64,000 nucleotides of DNA from Macrotrachela quadricornifera (GCA_022393335.1 JAJEKB010019347.1:1-64000), one strand, 5' to 3'; positions 1-12,204 are shown, numbered from the stretch's first letter. Program-made: numbers and translations. The notes: generated by a model not told the origin, from the sequence alone.

Positions 1-476
1 CAAGCGCTGTCAATCAACTATTAGATATTTCCACTAAGTATAAAGGACTTAAATGGGAAAAAATTTCATATATGCACGAATCATATGCAACTAAGCATTA
101 TCCAAAAAGTGGATATATCACATCTTTCTTACCCGGTGGTAGTCTACATGTCGCATATACTCGAACAGCTGCTTCAATCAGTGTTGCACCACCAAATGAA
201 ACATTTACTCTTATTTCTCTCATGGCATGTTCTGCTTGGAATGATGATTTGCAACTGGGTATAACAGCATATCGAAATTCACTAGAAGTTGACTATCGAG
301 AAGTAACTCTTCTTTTTGGTAGACCTCAACGTATCTGTCTTCAATGGAAAAATATAGATAAGGTTACCCTTGCATCGTTTGGTGGTACTGCACATCCTGG
401 AAGTGGTGAAGCCGCTGGTTATCAAGTCGTACTAACTCAAATAATAATAGATAACTTAACTAAAGGAAAAAAATAA
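1..476 (+). CDS. 3' part of a RING/TRAF-like family gene (C-terminal beta domain only)
   Basis: Partial gene entering from the left edge. The open frame runs from base 3 to the stop at 474-476 and encodes about 157 residues. These match the C-terminal domain of the two fuller copies at 5916-7188 and 9306-10589: shared landmarks are YKGLKW, SGYITSF, ACSAWNDDLQL, GYRNS, LLFG, NIDK, GGTAHPGSG and a final VVLTQ. From memory, this pattern resembles a beta-sandwich domain of secreted bacterial (PEP-CTERM-type) and fungal proteins, whose signature is F-D-D-L-P ... G-G-T-x-H-x-G. The zinc-finger part, if present, lies outside the window. A polyadenylation signal AATAAA follows at 569-574. No frameshift or stop is visible here, so this copy could be intact. 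Confidence 0.75.
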   Translation, partial: SAVNQLLDISTKYKGLKWEKISYMHESYATKHYPKSGYITSFLPGGSLHVAYTRTAASISVAPPNETFTLISLMACSAWNDDLQLGITAYRNSLEVDYREVTLLFGRPQRICLQWKNIDKVTLASFGGTAHPGSGEAAGYQVVLTQIIIDNLTKGKK

Positions 477-3400
477 TTTATAAACAAGTCGTTTATATGT
501 GTGTATGGACATTTTCTTTATCATAAAGCTCTTGTCTAACTAAGAAATAATCATTCTTCGTGACCACGAATAAAGTTTCTTGTACTAGTTTTTGTTATGT
601 TTTCCAGTAAAGGATTTTTATATCTTTAGAACATGCTCTTTTGTTTGATATAAACTCGAAAACATGCTCGATGTAAATTTCAGATATTTTATTATTGAAC
701 AATAACGTTTGAGGAAAGAAAAATTTATATTTAATTTTTTTATTTTAAATTTTGATATAATTACATAATGGGAATTTTTCTTATAAATACTATTGCCCAT
801 ATCATATAATAATTTTCAACTCGTATGTCATCTTAGTTATTTCTCTGAACAATCGATATAACAATGACATCATGTTTTTAGACAGTTTTAATTGAAATAA
901 AATGAAGATTAAACAAGTTTTTGAAGAATTAGACCAAATATTATTATATTTTGTCTCGAATAATTTTAACACTTCATATATTTATTCATCAAAACCTTTT
1001 ATACATTGAATATTTCTTTCTGTTCTTTTAGTCTGTTTCATATCAAAGACTTCATTAAATATCTATATTTTTAGCAAACGTATGTATATATTATATTGAT
1101 AAAAATGGAAAAACGAACGAAAGAGAATTATTTAATCATATAATTAATATTTCAAACTCGTTTAAGTATCATTTCGCAGTGCTATTGTCTGAAAAATAAC
1201 CAAAGAAAGATCAATAGTTCATTACAATTATCATATAATACTACTAATACAAGCCTATATTGATATTTTTTTTTATAAATTAAATATAAATCAACTATCA
1301 TTCAATCTCAATGGAAGGTATTTAACAACTGCTACTGCCTACTTTTCTATGCTGTAATGTATATTAATTAGTCATTTAGATATTTCAATTTCAAACAATT
1401 CTATATTATTTATCCATCGGAGCATCAATGAAAGTCTTATATTAATTTTGATTTTTTCCTAGTAGAAAGTAAATGATTGATATTGAAATATAATAAGATG
1501 TAAATTTTAATATTTTAATTAACGAGAAACAGTGCTTGTAACATTAACTTCTAATGAATGATAACTTTTTCAAAACTCCGTGATATTTATCTCTAATGAC
1601 AAGTTGTTAGTTATAGTAGTGGAAAAAATTGTTAACAGAAGATACTAACAACTCAATCATTATCTGCCTTGCAAAATGATTTACAACTGGTTTTCTGAAT
1701 GCAAACTTCTTGTCAGGAAAGAGAATTATTCATTTTTTATTTTTGATATATTATATTAACCTTTAATAATCATTTATCGTTTTTATAGACAAGAATTCTT
1801 AATAAATATACGCTAACAGCTAGACTATGTTATATATTTTACAATTCACTATAAAAATTAAGCAATAATGTACTATTCTTGATTTATGAGTCTGCCTCTT
1901 TGATATTATTTGTTAGATAATATCTAAAAAGGAAACATTTCCACCTCTCCAATCATTTTTAGATGCTATACATGCTCAAATGATAGATTCCCATAGCTTA
2001 TTACACATTCTACAACGATTTAATTTTACAGTCCTTCTGAAAAAAACACAGCTATTGCTATTACTAGTTTTGGTATATTGATGCATCAATATCTTTTGCA
2101 CCTTGATTACACATGATCTGATTTGATCTGATCTAGTTCCAATTTACATCACTAATGGAACAATCACGACCACCTAATGTCCAGAGTGTAGAGATAAATA
2201 ATTATTCTCTGTCGAACATATAAATTTATTGAAAATATGAATAGAATATTAAAAAGCAGCATGTACTTTTGTTCAAAAATGTGAACATATTTGTCATGCT
2301 CCAATTTTTTCCTAATGATATATCGAATACACCGTGATTAATATAAATATATAAATATTCAACACTACCATGCATTTCTTTTGATAGTTTATTTTTTTCC
2401 TTGATATATTTTCTTTTTTCAAGCTTGATACTGAAGACTCTCTTCGTCAATTATGATCTTCATTAATTCTACGCGAATATCAGGCATCATAATAGAAAAA
2501 TAGCTTTTATTTTGATTAGTGGATATTTTGAAGGTTAAGATTAGTAGATCTATATTATATATTTCATAGTAAGAAGTATACAAATTCATTTGTACTATTA
2601 TTATTAACTAACGTATTAATGAATGAGCTGATGTTCTCATATAGATGCTAGTTGTAAACGAAATATTTATTGTAAACATGAAATAGATCAATGTTTGCAT
2701 TTATGAACAAAAATACGTGCTGTTTTCTAATAATCAATTTATCATTTTATGCTCGAATCTTAGTCGGTCATACGTGTTCTATTAATGATATAAAATTAAA
2801 TTAGGTTAGAACATGTTTAGTCAAGATATAAAAAAATATTGATGTGGCATAACAGCAATATCAGTAATAGTAGTAGTCGTATGTCTTTGGCCAAGAGTTT
2901 TGAAAGATCAAACAAAAGTGATTAGACAGTTGGAGATGATTCCTTGTCAATTGACTGTAGAAACATAAGTAATTTAGATATCGTTGATATTATCTATACA
3001 ATGAAAAGAGACAAATATAATGTTTGCTTTAATTTTTCATTAGTGCTACTGATTATATCTGTGAGTTTTGTATTCTAACAAAAAAACTCAGTACTTTATA
3101 GATGAATTTATTCTTATACTATACTTTCCAATCTTTTTTTTAAGTAATAGAATAATGGAGAATTTGTTGTTAAATAATCAATATCATATGGATGTCTATT
3201 GCTATTTTTTTCTCTTCTTCAACTGTTAATACGATAATCTTCCACTGATTTAACCACCATCCAACATTGTCGATGACATACTTTGTCAAGCATTGTTTCA
3301 TAAAAACCGATTTATATGAAATGGAAAAAAGAAAAGGAATGTTAATAAATATAATAAATTTGTTTTCCTTCAACAAATGAACGATAATTAATATACGAAT

Positions 3401-4794
3401 TAGGAATATATTGTGAGCAATAGATTCTTTTTTGAAGCAATTTTATATTATAAAATGTGTAAGGATTAATTCATTGAATAAACGCTATAGTTTTATATTT
3501 TAACAATAAGTGGAAGAAAAATTACAATATTCTTAGTCAAAATTGAAAATAAAAAAAAGAAAAATAAGCAAATAGTATATTATTGTACCAACAAAGCTTT
3601 TTTTCTTTAGATAGTTTACTCCTTTTTCTTTTTGCATAAAATTTTCACATTTTTTGTCTCTGGTAGAAATTTGCAATATTTTAAATATTTGTTTCTTTCA
3701 ATAAATTGTTAATATAGATTTCTATCAAACATCTCACTTCATTTTCCAAATGGACACAATGTATATATGAACACAATAGGAAAAATCAAAGATCACAGGA
3801 AACAAACTAGATGCAGAAGGGAAATTACTTGAACAAGTGAATGTTTCGAAAATATTCGAAAAGAAAAAAGAAGAGTTATCCAACTAAACAAGCTCATTTT
3901 CTCACCAAGGATATGTCTAATAAAACAATCAAACATCATTCTTATGAGTTCATTTCAATGTGCTCCAACTAATGTCAGCCACAGGTTAGAATGGCTTGAT
4001 GTGTATTAATGAGTGATTGGTCTACTGGATCAATACAAAACTAGGCCTTTTGTTTTCTGAACGATCATTGTGTATGTATGTGAATAAGCTAGGAAAAAAC
4101 CAACGATATTTCAAAAGAAACACGATGCTAAGTAGATACATCTGAACACTATCATAAGGAGAAAACGTTTGGAAAATATCTGATTAATAAGACACAAAAG
4201 AATAATTACATATCGTATATGTCATCCGTACGATAGTAGAGTAGAGGATAGGAAGAAGAAAATATATTCAATATGAATAAATCATACTATAAGAATCTCG
4301 ATGTGTTCAAACGATAATTAATGCGTTTATCAAAGGTTTCTAAAAAATATCACTTAATATGTAGACTCGTACATGAGGAATTTCAAGATCAGTCAGTTGA
4401 TCGTGTCTTCAAAGTGAGCGGCGGGTCGAATAAGATAGAGAATAATTTACTAAGATTCCAGCGTAATTGGTTTTATTTTGAGTGTAGAGTTGTCGAGTCG
4501 CACTCAACTCGAGATTTGATGAATAGAAAGTTTTTAGACCAAGGGTTAGATGGATGTCTGTAGCGACTAAATTCAGATATTTATTCATGGAATTTAGACA
4601 GAAATGGTGGTGACATTGAAAATATACACCGATCGTTACTTTCTCAACTTTTAAAATAGGACATTTTTGAAAGAGTCCTATACGTTTATATAGAGTAAAT
4701 CGTATTATCAAACTATTATTCAAACTGATTCACAGTTCAAATAATTCGTATGATTTTGTTGTCCTGAACAAAACAATTGACTTATCAAATTTTT

Positions 4795-5240
4795 GGGACA
4801 ATGAATGTTTAGAGACTAAATATATACACGTCTCTAGATAGATCATACGTTTAAATAGTTAAGAATCACTTGTTCTGCACACAATCCACAAATAACAAAG
4901 AACAAGAGCAACTTCTTTTTACGTTAATTTCAAATAAAATCTTAAACTTGCAACTCTTCTATTCATTTAATCTTTAATATGTTGTTTTAAAATAATCTAC
5001 ATAGATTTGCTAACAATAATCAGTTTACATGAACCTTTTAAAAAAACTTTGATAATAGAATTTTCATGACTAAATTTAAACATATAGATTGTATTGAAAG
5101 GATGTAAAAAGGTATTCAAAAATATTTCGGCGTCATTTACTTGAATACCTTATCAGTTACATGAATTACAAAGAAGCAAAACAGCCATGTTGTAATCTTC
5201 TATTTTCTATAAGAATGTCGTTGTAAAAATAAAGTATCTG
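4795..5240 (+). repeat. Upstream duplicated block, copy A
   Basis: This block is closely similar, with few substitutions and short indels, to about 8145-8575. The two lie at comparable distances (about 0.7-1.1 kb) upstream of the two fuller RING/TRAF-like genes. Similarity falls off between here and the start codons, though related stretches continue. It is best read as part of a tandem duplication unit of about 2.4 kb (upstream region + gene). Inside it lies a perfect 9-bp inverted repeat, GGTATTCAA at 5111-5119 and TTGAATACC at 5141-5149. Confidence 0.8.
5111..5149. promoter_or_regulatory. Conserved upstream inverted repeat, copy A
   Basis: Arms GGTATTCAA and TTGAATACC enclose a 21-base loop containing TTTCGGCGTC. 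The same arms and loop recur at 8460-8498 upstream of the sister gene. It may be a palindromic protein-binding site or a hairpin; the function is unknown. Confidence 0.4.
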
Positions 5241-5915
5241 TTTATGAGAAAAAATGAGTTGTTGGTAAATTGAATGTAGGTGTGGCCTTTTTACCTTCTT
5301 TTTACTTTCTAGACAGAAAAAACAGGAAAGCTAATTGACTTTTAATTTTCACTTTTCAACCAAAAAAAGATATAAAAGTTGATAAGCTTTCTTTTTAATA
5401 TTTCGTATTCGAAAAGAGAAAACTCTATCTATTGTGTTGTTCTCCCCGCAAGAAAAATAAAGAAGTCAAATTGAAGGCTTAAAGAAAGTTCAACTAATTA
5501 TTTCATTGTTGGAAAAAATGAATTCTTGGGCAAGTATATTAAATTTTCAATAGAATCAAGTATCTTCTTCTAACAAAAAAATGACTTTCGTTTTTTAAAG
5601 GCTATTTTATAAATATAGGAAATGTAGGACTAACTAAAAACAATCTTTTTTTTAAAATTCTATAAATATATAATTATTCTTAAGAATTAAATGATTAATT
5701 TTCTTTGTTTTCACTCTCTTTTGGACTTCTTTGAATTGTTTTCTAGTTAGAACAGCATAGAAAGACCGATTTTCTCTTTTCAAACACGGTCAACAAAAAT
5801 AAGAAAGTTTTTACTTTTCTACTATTTTTGAAAGAATGTTAAAGTCTCACCTCTAATTGCATATGATGCTAAGTATGAATATTTCCTTTTTATCGTTAAA
5901 ATAATTTGACAGATT

Positions 5916-7188
5916 ATGCGTCCAAAAATAGTAATGTGAACTTATTCATTTTAATTTTATCTTTGCCTACTAGCATTCTTCAGATGGCAGCTAACAAACA
6001 GAAAGACTCATTTCTGAGACGTGTTTGCGGTCCAACCTCAATCAACGCAAATCTTCTCGAATGTTTTATTTGTCACGACCTTCTCTGGCAGTCCGTAGCT
6101 TGTGAAACACCTTTCTGTTCATTGTGTATTACTGAATGGCTTACCAATAATCCCAATAAATGTCCTAATCAATGTGAACCATATATTCAACGAAAATGCC
6201 CTCCATTTATTGCCAAACTACTTGCTCAGTTACAAATTAGTTGTTCTTATCAAGATAAAGGTTGTCAACAGGTATTCACGAAATTATCATTTGATGGACA
6301 ATATATCTTTCTCTTTCATCATAGGCAATTTTATATGAAGCACTTAACAAACATGAGATTGATTGTGATTATCAGTCTCAAACATGTTCTGGATGTCAAT
6401 CATAAATATTGAAGCAAGATTTTGATGATCATAAGATGAGCTGCGCATCAATCGAATTAGTTTGTGAAGAATGTAAGATTGTTTACAAAAGAAGTGATGC
6501 TGCTGAGAAACATACAGAAAATATTTGTTTGAGAGAACAACTTCGACAACTTCGAGATGAATCAAAAAAGAACAAACTCGAAATGCAAGAACTCTCTTGT
6601 CAGTTAAATGAAATACGCAAAATTAGTAAATCAAATATTTAATTTATAATGCATAATTCTAAAGAATCAACTATCCTTTTAGATTGCCTGATAAAAAGAC
6701 ATGCCATCACTTTTGACGATTTACCCAATGCTGCCGAGAAGTTATTAATTATTCCAAATAAATACAAGGAACTGACATGGACCAAAATCACATATATGCA
6801 TAGATTACGTGCGACTAATAAATGTCCGAAAAGTGGATATATGACATCCTTTATACCTGGTGGAAGCCAACACATAGCTTTTTTCAACGAAGAAGCATCG
6901 ATTAGTACTGAACACACGAATAAAACAATCATTCTTGTTTCTCTTACTGCATGTGCTGCTTGGAATGATAATCTACAATTAACTATCACAGGATATCGAA
7001 ATTCAATTCCGATCAATGCTCATTTCTCGACACTACTGTTTGGTAAGCCACAATTGATTCGTCTTTATTGGAAAAATATTGATAAAATCATTTTAAAATC
7101 TTATGGTGGTACAGCCCACCCTGGAAGTGGTGGATTAGAAGAAGCTCATGTTATACTTACTCAAATGATGATTGGTCAGGTTGATTAA
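5916..7188 (+). pseudogene. RING/TRAF-like zinc-finger gene with premature stop
   Basis: Four exons: 5916-5930, 5984-6271, 6325-6625 and 6683-7188. The introns are 53, 53 and 57 bp, GT...AG, all in the same phases as the intact copy at 9306-10589. Exon 2 encodes a RING-like segment (CFICHDLL...FCSLCITEWL...KCPNQC). It is 9 bp shorter than in the sister gene and has lost one Cys of the C-x2-C pair (ACETPFC against ACQTCEIPFC). Exon 3 encodes TRAF/SIAH-like zinc fingers and a short coiled coil, but TAA at 6403-6405 replaces a CAA Gln codon. Downstream exons stay open to the normal stop at 7186-7188, ending in the beta domain (ITFDDLPNAAEK ... GGTAHPGSGG). AATAAA lies at 7299-7304. The single late nonsense change and lost zinc ligand suggest a recent pseudogene; a truncated RING protein or readthrough cannot be excluded. 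Confidence 0.75.
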
Positions 7189-8144
7189 AAAGAAAATTAA
7201 CTAATATATGTAGAATAATGTTGTCTCTGATGAGCTTTTTTATTGTTTCTCATCAATATTTTTAATTGATCAAACATCAAATTTTCATTCTAATCATGAA
7301 TAAAATTTGTCTTAATTATTGTCATTTTCTAGAGCTCTAATATGTGTTTTTTGTCATTAATATCTCTATTAAAATCAGTGGCAGATTCAATTAAGATGAT
7401 AAATAGTTTGCTCCCCTTCAACAAATTGCTTTCAAGTATTTCCAATAAAAACGAACGAAGAACAATTGTTTACGCTATCGAGCAAGCGTTAAAATATGTT
7501 TTTTGCTTAAAATCATTCCCTTTAGGCAACTACGTGTTTCTTCCAAAATACTAGACTCGTCACATGAATGCCTATAAAGTGCGCGAACATTTATGAACAT
7601 TTCGAAAAGTAAGATAGATAGGTTAGAGCTCCTTATATAGGCGGATAGAATTCAATGACTTGTATCTACTAACACCTACGAACACAAGCTATTTAAGGAG
7701 ATCTTACTTGAATACATAGTGTAAAAGCTTTTAGACGCTATTCTTATTGGTTAAAATATATTAAAAAATGATCTAAATATGGACTCCTACTTCTGGTTTA
7801 TTTTATCAGACCTATAATTTTTAATAAAACAACTCCGAATTATGTCTTCACATATAGATTATTATTTAACATATTATATTGAGTAAGAGCAGTATCTAAG
7901 AGCTTTACACTATGTATACAAGTAACATCTGCTCAAATAAATTGTGTTTGTAGGTTTTTATCAGCATTTTGATATTCGTAGTCGATTATGTATGTCAAAA
8001 TACGGTTGAAAAAGGTGTTAATGGACATTTATAAATATAGCTACAATAGAGTAGTATAAATTTAGAATCAAGATTGCTTAACATCAGTGTTTATTTTCAT
8101 TGGTTAACTGTTCGTTGATTCTCAAGCACGCAAATGTCGGACTC

Positions 8145-8575
8145 CTGAATGTTATTAGACTAAAGATATGCATATCTCTAGATGAATCATACATTTGAAT
8201 TATAGTTAATAATCATTTGTTCTCTAGACAACCCATAAATAACAAAAAAGAAAGAGAAACTCCTTTTTTCGTCAATTCTAAATAAAATCTTAAACTTGCA
8301 ATTCTTCTATTCATCTAATTTTTAATATGTTGTTTTAAAATAATCTACGTAGATTTGCTAACAATAATCAGTTTACACCAACCTTTTAAAAAAAACTTTG
8401 ATAATAGAATTTTCATAACTAAATTTAAACATATAGGTTATATTGAAAGAATGTAAAAAGGTATTCAAAAATATTTCGGCGTCATTTACTTGAATACCTT
8501 ATCAGTTACATGAATCAGAAAGAAGCAAACCAGCCATGTTGTAATCGTCTATTTTTAAAATGCATGTTGTTAGAA
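8145..8575 (+). repeat. Upstream duplicated block, copy B
   Basis: Partner of 4795-5240, with the same order of motifs including the 9-bp inverted repeat (8460-8468 and 8490-8498). It lies upstream of the intact family member. Confidence 0.8.
8460..8498. promoter_or_regulatory. Conserved upstream inverted repeat, copy B
   Basis: Arms GGTATTCAA and TTGAATACC, with a loop identical in its visible core to copy A. Conservation is no stronger than in the surrounding duplicated block, so a function is only a suggestion. Confidence 0.4.
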
Positions 8576-9305
8576 AGTAAAATATTTGTTTATGAAAAGA
8601 TATGAGTTTTTGATGAACTGTGTGTAGGTGTGGCAAAATTTCTTTTCTTTTCACTTTCTGGAAGGAAAAGACAAGAAAATGAACTGATTTGTAATATTCT
8701 TTTTCCAAACAGAAGGGATAGAGAGGTCAATAAGCTTTCTTTTTGATATTTTATGTCGGAAAAGAGAGAGCTAGACATTATATATTGTTCGAGAGACGTA
8801 CAAATTAAACGAGATAAAAGAAAAATAAGATCATGTGAAAAAAATGCTGAATTATTTGGTTTTCGGAAAAAAACATACTTGGAATCTGCACTAAATGTTA
8901 AGTAAGATCGGATGTTTTTTCTAAGAAAAATGACTTTTATTTTTCACTCGTTACTTGCATGTGTAAGACATGAGGTCATCCAAAAAACTTTTAAAATTCT
9001 ATTGAATCATATATCATTAGGTGTAGTATTTCATACTGATTCTGAATATGTCATTTTTTCAATGATAAAATAATTAAGTTACCTTTCGTTTTGTTTTTTT
9101 TTCTTTCGACTTTTTGACTTCTTTAGTTTTCTTTTCTTGAAAACAGTACAAAAGGTTAGGCTCACTTATTTCGAATACAAAGAACAAAAAGAATGTTTAT
9201 TGATTTGCTTTTCCTTTCTTTTTGGGAAAAATAGTGAAAGCATCATTTCTAAATGTGTATAAGGGTGAAATTTTTCATTTTATCATTAATATAATTTTAC
9301 AAATC

Positions 9306-10589
9306 ATGTTTATGATAGTAATAAAGCTGATTTATTCATTTTCGATTTGTCTTTTTCTGCTATTACTTTTCAGATTATAACTACCAAACAAACAGGCTCA
9401 CTCTCAACTCGCGTTCGTGGTCCATCTTCCATTAATGTAGACCATCTCGAATGTTCTCTTTGTCATGATCTTCTTCTGAACCCTATCGCTTGTCAAACAT
9501 GTGAAATACCTTTCTGTTCATTGTGTATTACAGAGTGGCTTACCAATAATCCAAACAAATGTCCTAATCAATGTGAACCATATATTCAACGAAAATGTCC
9601 TCCATTTATTGCCAAACTACTTGCTCAGTTACAAATTAGTTGTTCTTATCAAGATAAAGGTTGTCAACAGGTATTTACTAAATTATCATTTGATGAACAA
9701 TATATCTTTCTCTTTCATCATAGGTAATTTTATATGAAGCACTTAGCAAACATGAGATTGATTGTGATTATCAGTCTCAAACATGTCCTGGATGTCAATC
9801 ACAAATATTGAAGAAAGATTTCAATGATCATGAGAAGAATTGTGCATCAATCGAATTAGTTTGTGAAGAATGTAAGATTGTTTACAAAAGAAGTGATGCT
9901 GCTGAGAAACATACAGAAAATATTTGTTTGAGAGAACAACTTCGACAACTTCGAGATGAATCAAAAAAGTACAAACTCGAAATGCAAGAACTTTCTCGTC
10001 AATTAAATGAAATACGTTCATTTAGTAAGTTAAATAGTAAATGTAACACGTTTGACTATAAAAAAGAACTGTTAATTTAGATTCAGCTTTTACAAAAGTC
10101 GTCATTAACTATGCTGATTTGCCCAGTGCTGCCGAGAAGTTATTAGTTATTCCAAAGAAGTACAAAGGACTTAAATGGACAAAACTATCGTATATGCACG
10201 AATTGTATGCCAGAAAAATGGGACACACAAGCGGATATGTAACATCATTTATGTATACCAATAGTCCACATATAGCTATTTTTAATGCAGAGGCTTCAAT
10301 TAGTATTGAAAATACAAATGAAACAATTACTCTCGATTCTCTTACTGCATGTGCTGCTTGGAACGATAATCTACAATTAATTGTGACAGGATATCGAAAT
10401 TCAAGACAAATTAATACTTATATAGCAACGCTTCTTTTTGGTAAACCAGAAGTATTTCTACTTCAATGGAGAAATATTGACAAAATCATCTTAAAATCCT
10501 CTGGAGGCACTGCACACCCTGGAAGTGGTGGATTGGCAGGGCCTCAAGTTATCCTTACTCAGCTAACAATTGGTTCGGTTGATTTATAA
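9306..10589 (+). CDS. RING + TRAF-like zinc finger + C-terminal beta-domain protein (intact copy)
   Basis: Predicted 372-residue protein. Exons are 9306-9317, 9374-9670, 9724-10024 and 10081-10589, with GT...AG introns of 56, 53 and 56 bp and matching phases. The ATG of the sister gene's exon 2 is ATT here, so I start at the tiny upstream exon, which both copies keep. RING-like cysteines are at about residues 31, 34, 44, 47, 52, 55, 67 and 71 (CSLC, CQTC, CSLC, CPNQC). The TRAF/SIAH-type zinc-finger region follows (about 90-160: CSYQDKGC, CDYQSQTCPGCQ, HEKNC, CEEC ... HTENIC), then a short coiled coil (REQLRQLRDESKK) and the beta domain (about 215-372: ADLPSAAEK, GLKWTKLSYM, ACAAWNDNLQL, GGTAHPGSGG). 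RING plus TRAF-type fingers points to an E3 ubiquitin ligase. The C-terminal domain would be the recognition part; its ligand is unknown. No signal peptide or membrane span is seen. AATAAA lies at 10692-10697. Confidence 0.8.
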
Positions 10590-12204
10590 GAAAATCAACA
10601 CAAATACAAGAGAATTCTCCGTAGAGTTTTTTATTTTTTTTCATCAGCACTTTTAACTGACCAAAACACATTTCTACTTTTACTGATCATGAATAAAGTT
10701 AGGTGTAATTATTATCAATTTCTAAAACTATAATTTATGCTTCTATTATTAATGCTCCAAATGTAGTTCGTTACATAGAAAACCGAGTGAGTATTGCGAA
10801 ATATTCATTGTCTATACTAATATCATACCTATCATTTACTGTTCAGTAGATTGATTTAATCTTTTATCTGAAAATACTAATTAAACAATTGGAAGAATTT
10901 CTACTGATATATTTTTCAAAGCTATGATCGTTTTCTAGATATCTAGCAAAAATAACCTTTAACTCTTGGAATAAACGGTACAAATTTCTCTTCTTTTAAA
11001 AATCTATATTTTACATATGGGAGTGACCATCTGACAGGTTGTCCCCTTTTGATACTGTCCTACTGTAAGGATAAAACATGATATTGTTCGCGCTAATCCA
11101 GAATTATGTAGGATCTTCTCCTATATGGCCCAGACAACAGTAGGTTTTATTCTTATAAGAGGACTGTACCAAAACGGAGCGTCGTGTCATTTGGTCACCC
11201 TGGAAAGCAAAAGTTAGCTACTTTATCTTGGCTATATCGTTACTATAACAGCATATTCTTAAAAAGAATAATACCATATTCGGAAAGTGTGTGCAATTTT
11301 CTACTACCTCATATATTTGTGCTTTAGTTTTACGGTTTGAATGATCAACATAAATTGAGTACAATGAAGACAAGTTGATGTCTAGTTTCGCACAGATGTG
11401 ATTTTACCAATGTGATGAAAATGAATTTTTTCTATTGTGTATCACTGTAGAATGATTGTTTTGAAAGAGTTATTATGTATCTTTTAAGTACTTGAAATTT
11501 TCTATCTTTCTATATGTTTGTTTATTCTCTTGCACTTATCTGTTGTCAAAATAATATGAGAACAATGAAATCATCTCAACTAACAGTTCCAAAAAAAAAC
11601 GATAATTTTCTCGCCATTTCTTTTGTGATATTATCTGTTTAGTTTCGAATTGATTAATGAGGATGTTTTAATATTACTGAATTTATTATTCAGCATACAA
11701 ATATAGAATGATACAGAATTTGAAGCTCTCTCAGAATGCATAATTACTATTACAACAAATAATTTTCTTTAAATCAATTTTTTATTCACATTGTTACTAT
11801 TAATATCATTGATAACGTTTTCTAAAGAGAGAAAAGAAAAAAGTGAAGATTAAACTGTACAGAAAGAATTGACTAAATTAAAGTAAAACAGTATATAGGG
11901 ACGTTGAAGGCAAGAAGTTTTTAATTTTCACCTGATCCTTGTGGTATAAAGGTACATTGAGAGATCTGTAGTTTGTTTTTTCGTAATCATATTACTCAAA
12001 GCTAGGTACATGATTAAAAAACAAATATTTGTTTTGTAATAGTTAGGGCTAGTCCAATCGCCTTATTAATTATCTCATCTATTACACAAAACATAGAAGA
12101 AATCACCATCAAACTCTACAAAACAATCCATATCTTAGTGACAATTAAAAGATGAGCCAATGAGATTTTTATTGTTTTTTTGCCGTATGTGGTTGTAATA
12201 ATCT
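10590..12204. other. Spacer with a foldback element
   Basis: AT-rich sequence without a supported gene. It contains the inverted-repeat element at 11019-11200 (listed separately). Confidence 0.55.
11019..11200. mobile_element. Foldback/MITE-like element
   Basis: Two imperfect inverted arms of about 58 bp (11019-11077 and 11144-11200) flank a spacer of about 66 bp. Outer ends read GGGAGTGACCATCTGACA and, on the other strand, GGGTGACCAAATGACA; inner ends share a TACTGTCCT-like stretch and GGATAAAAC/GAATAAAAC. It is locally GC-richer than the surroundings and has no coding capacity. I see no clear target duplication, so the superfamily is not assigned. Confidence 0.65.

Larger units (their letters stand above)
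477..5915. other. Gene-poor AT-rich spacer
   Basis: About 5.4 kb without a supported gene. Reading frames here are short, rich in F/I/K/N and have no family resemblance, so I treat them as chance. The only structured part is about 4795-5240, which is duplicated upstream of the next family copy (listed separately). Confidence 0.6.
7189..9305. other. Spacer between tandem family copies
   Basis: No supported gene. The part from about 8145 to 8575 duplicates 4795-5240; the rest is AT-rich with only short reading frames. Confidence 0.6.

Noticed and set aside
4321..4723. Opposed open frames of 80 and 104 residues
   Set aside because: No family pattern, no splice context and the frames lie on both strands of the same stretch; best explained by a locally less AT-rich segment.
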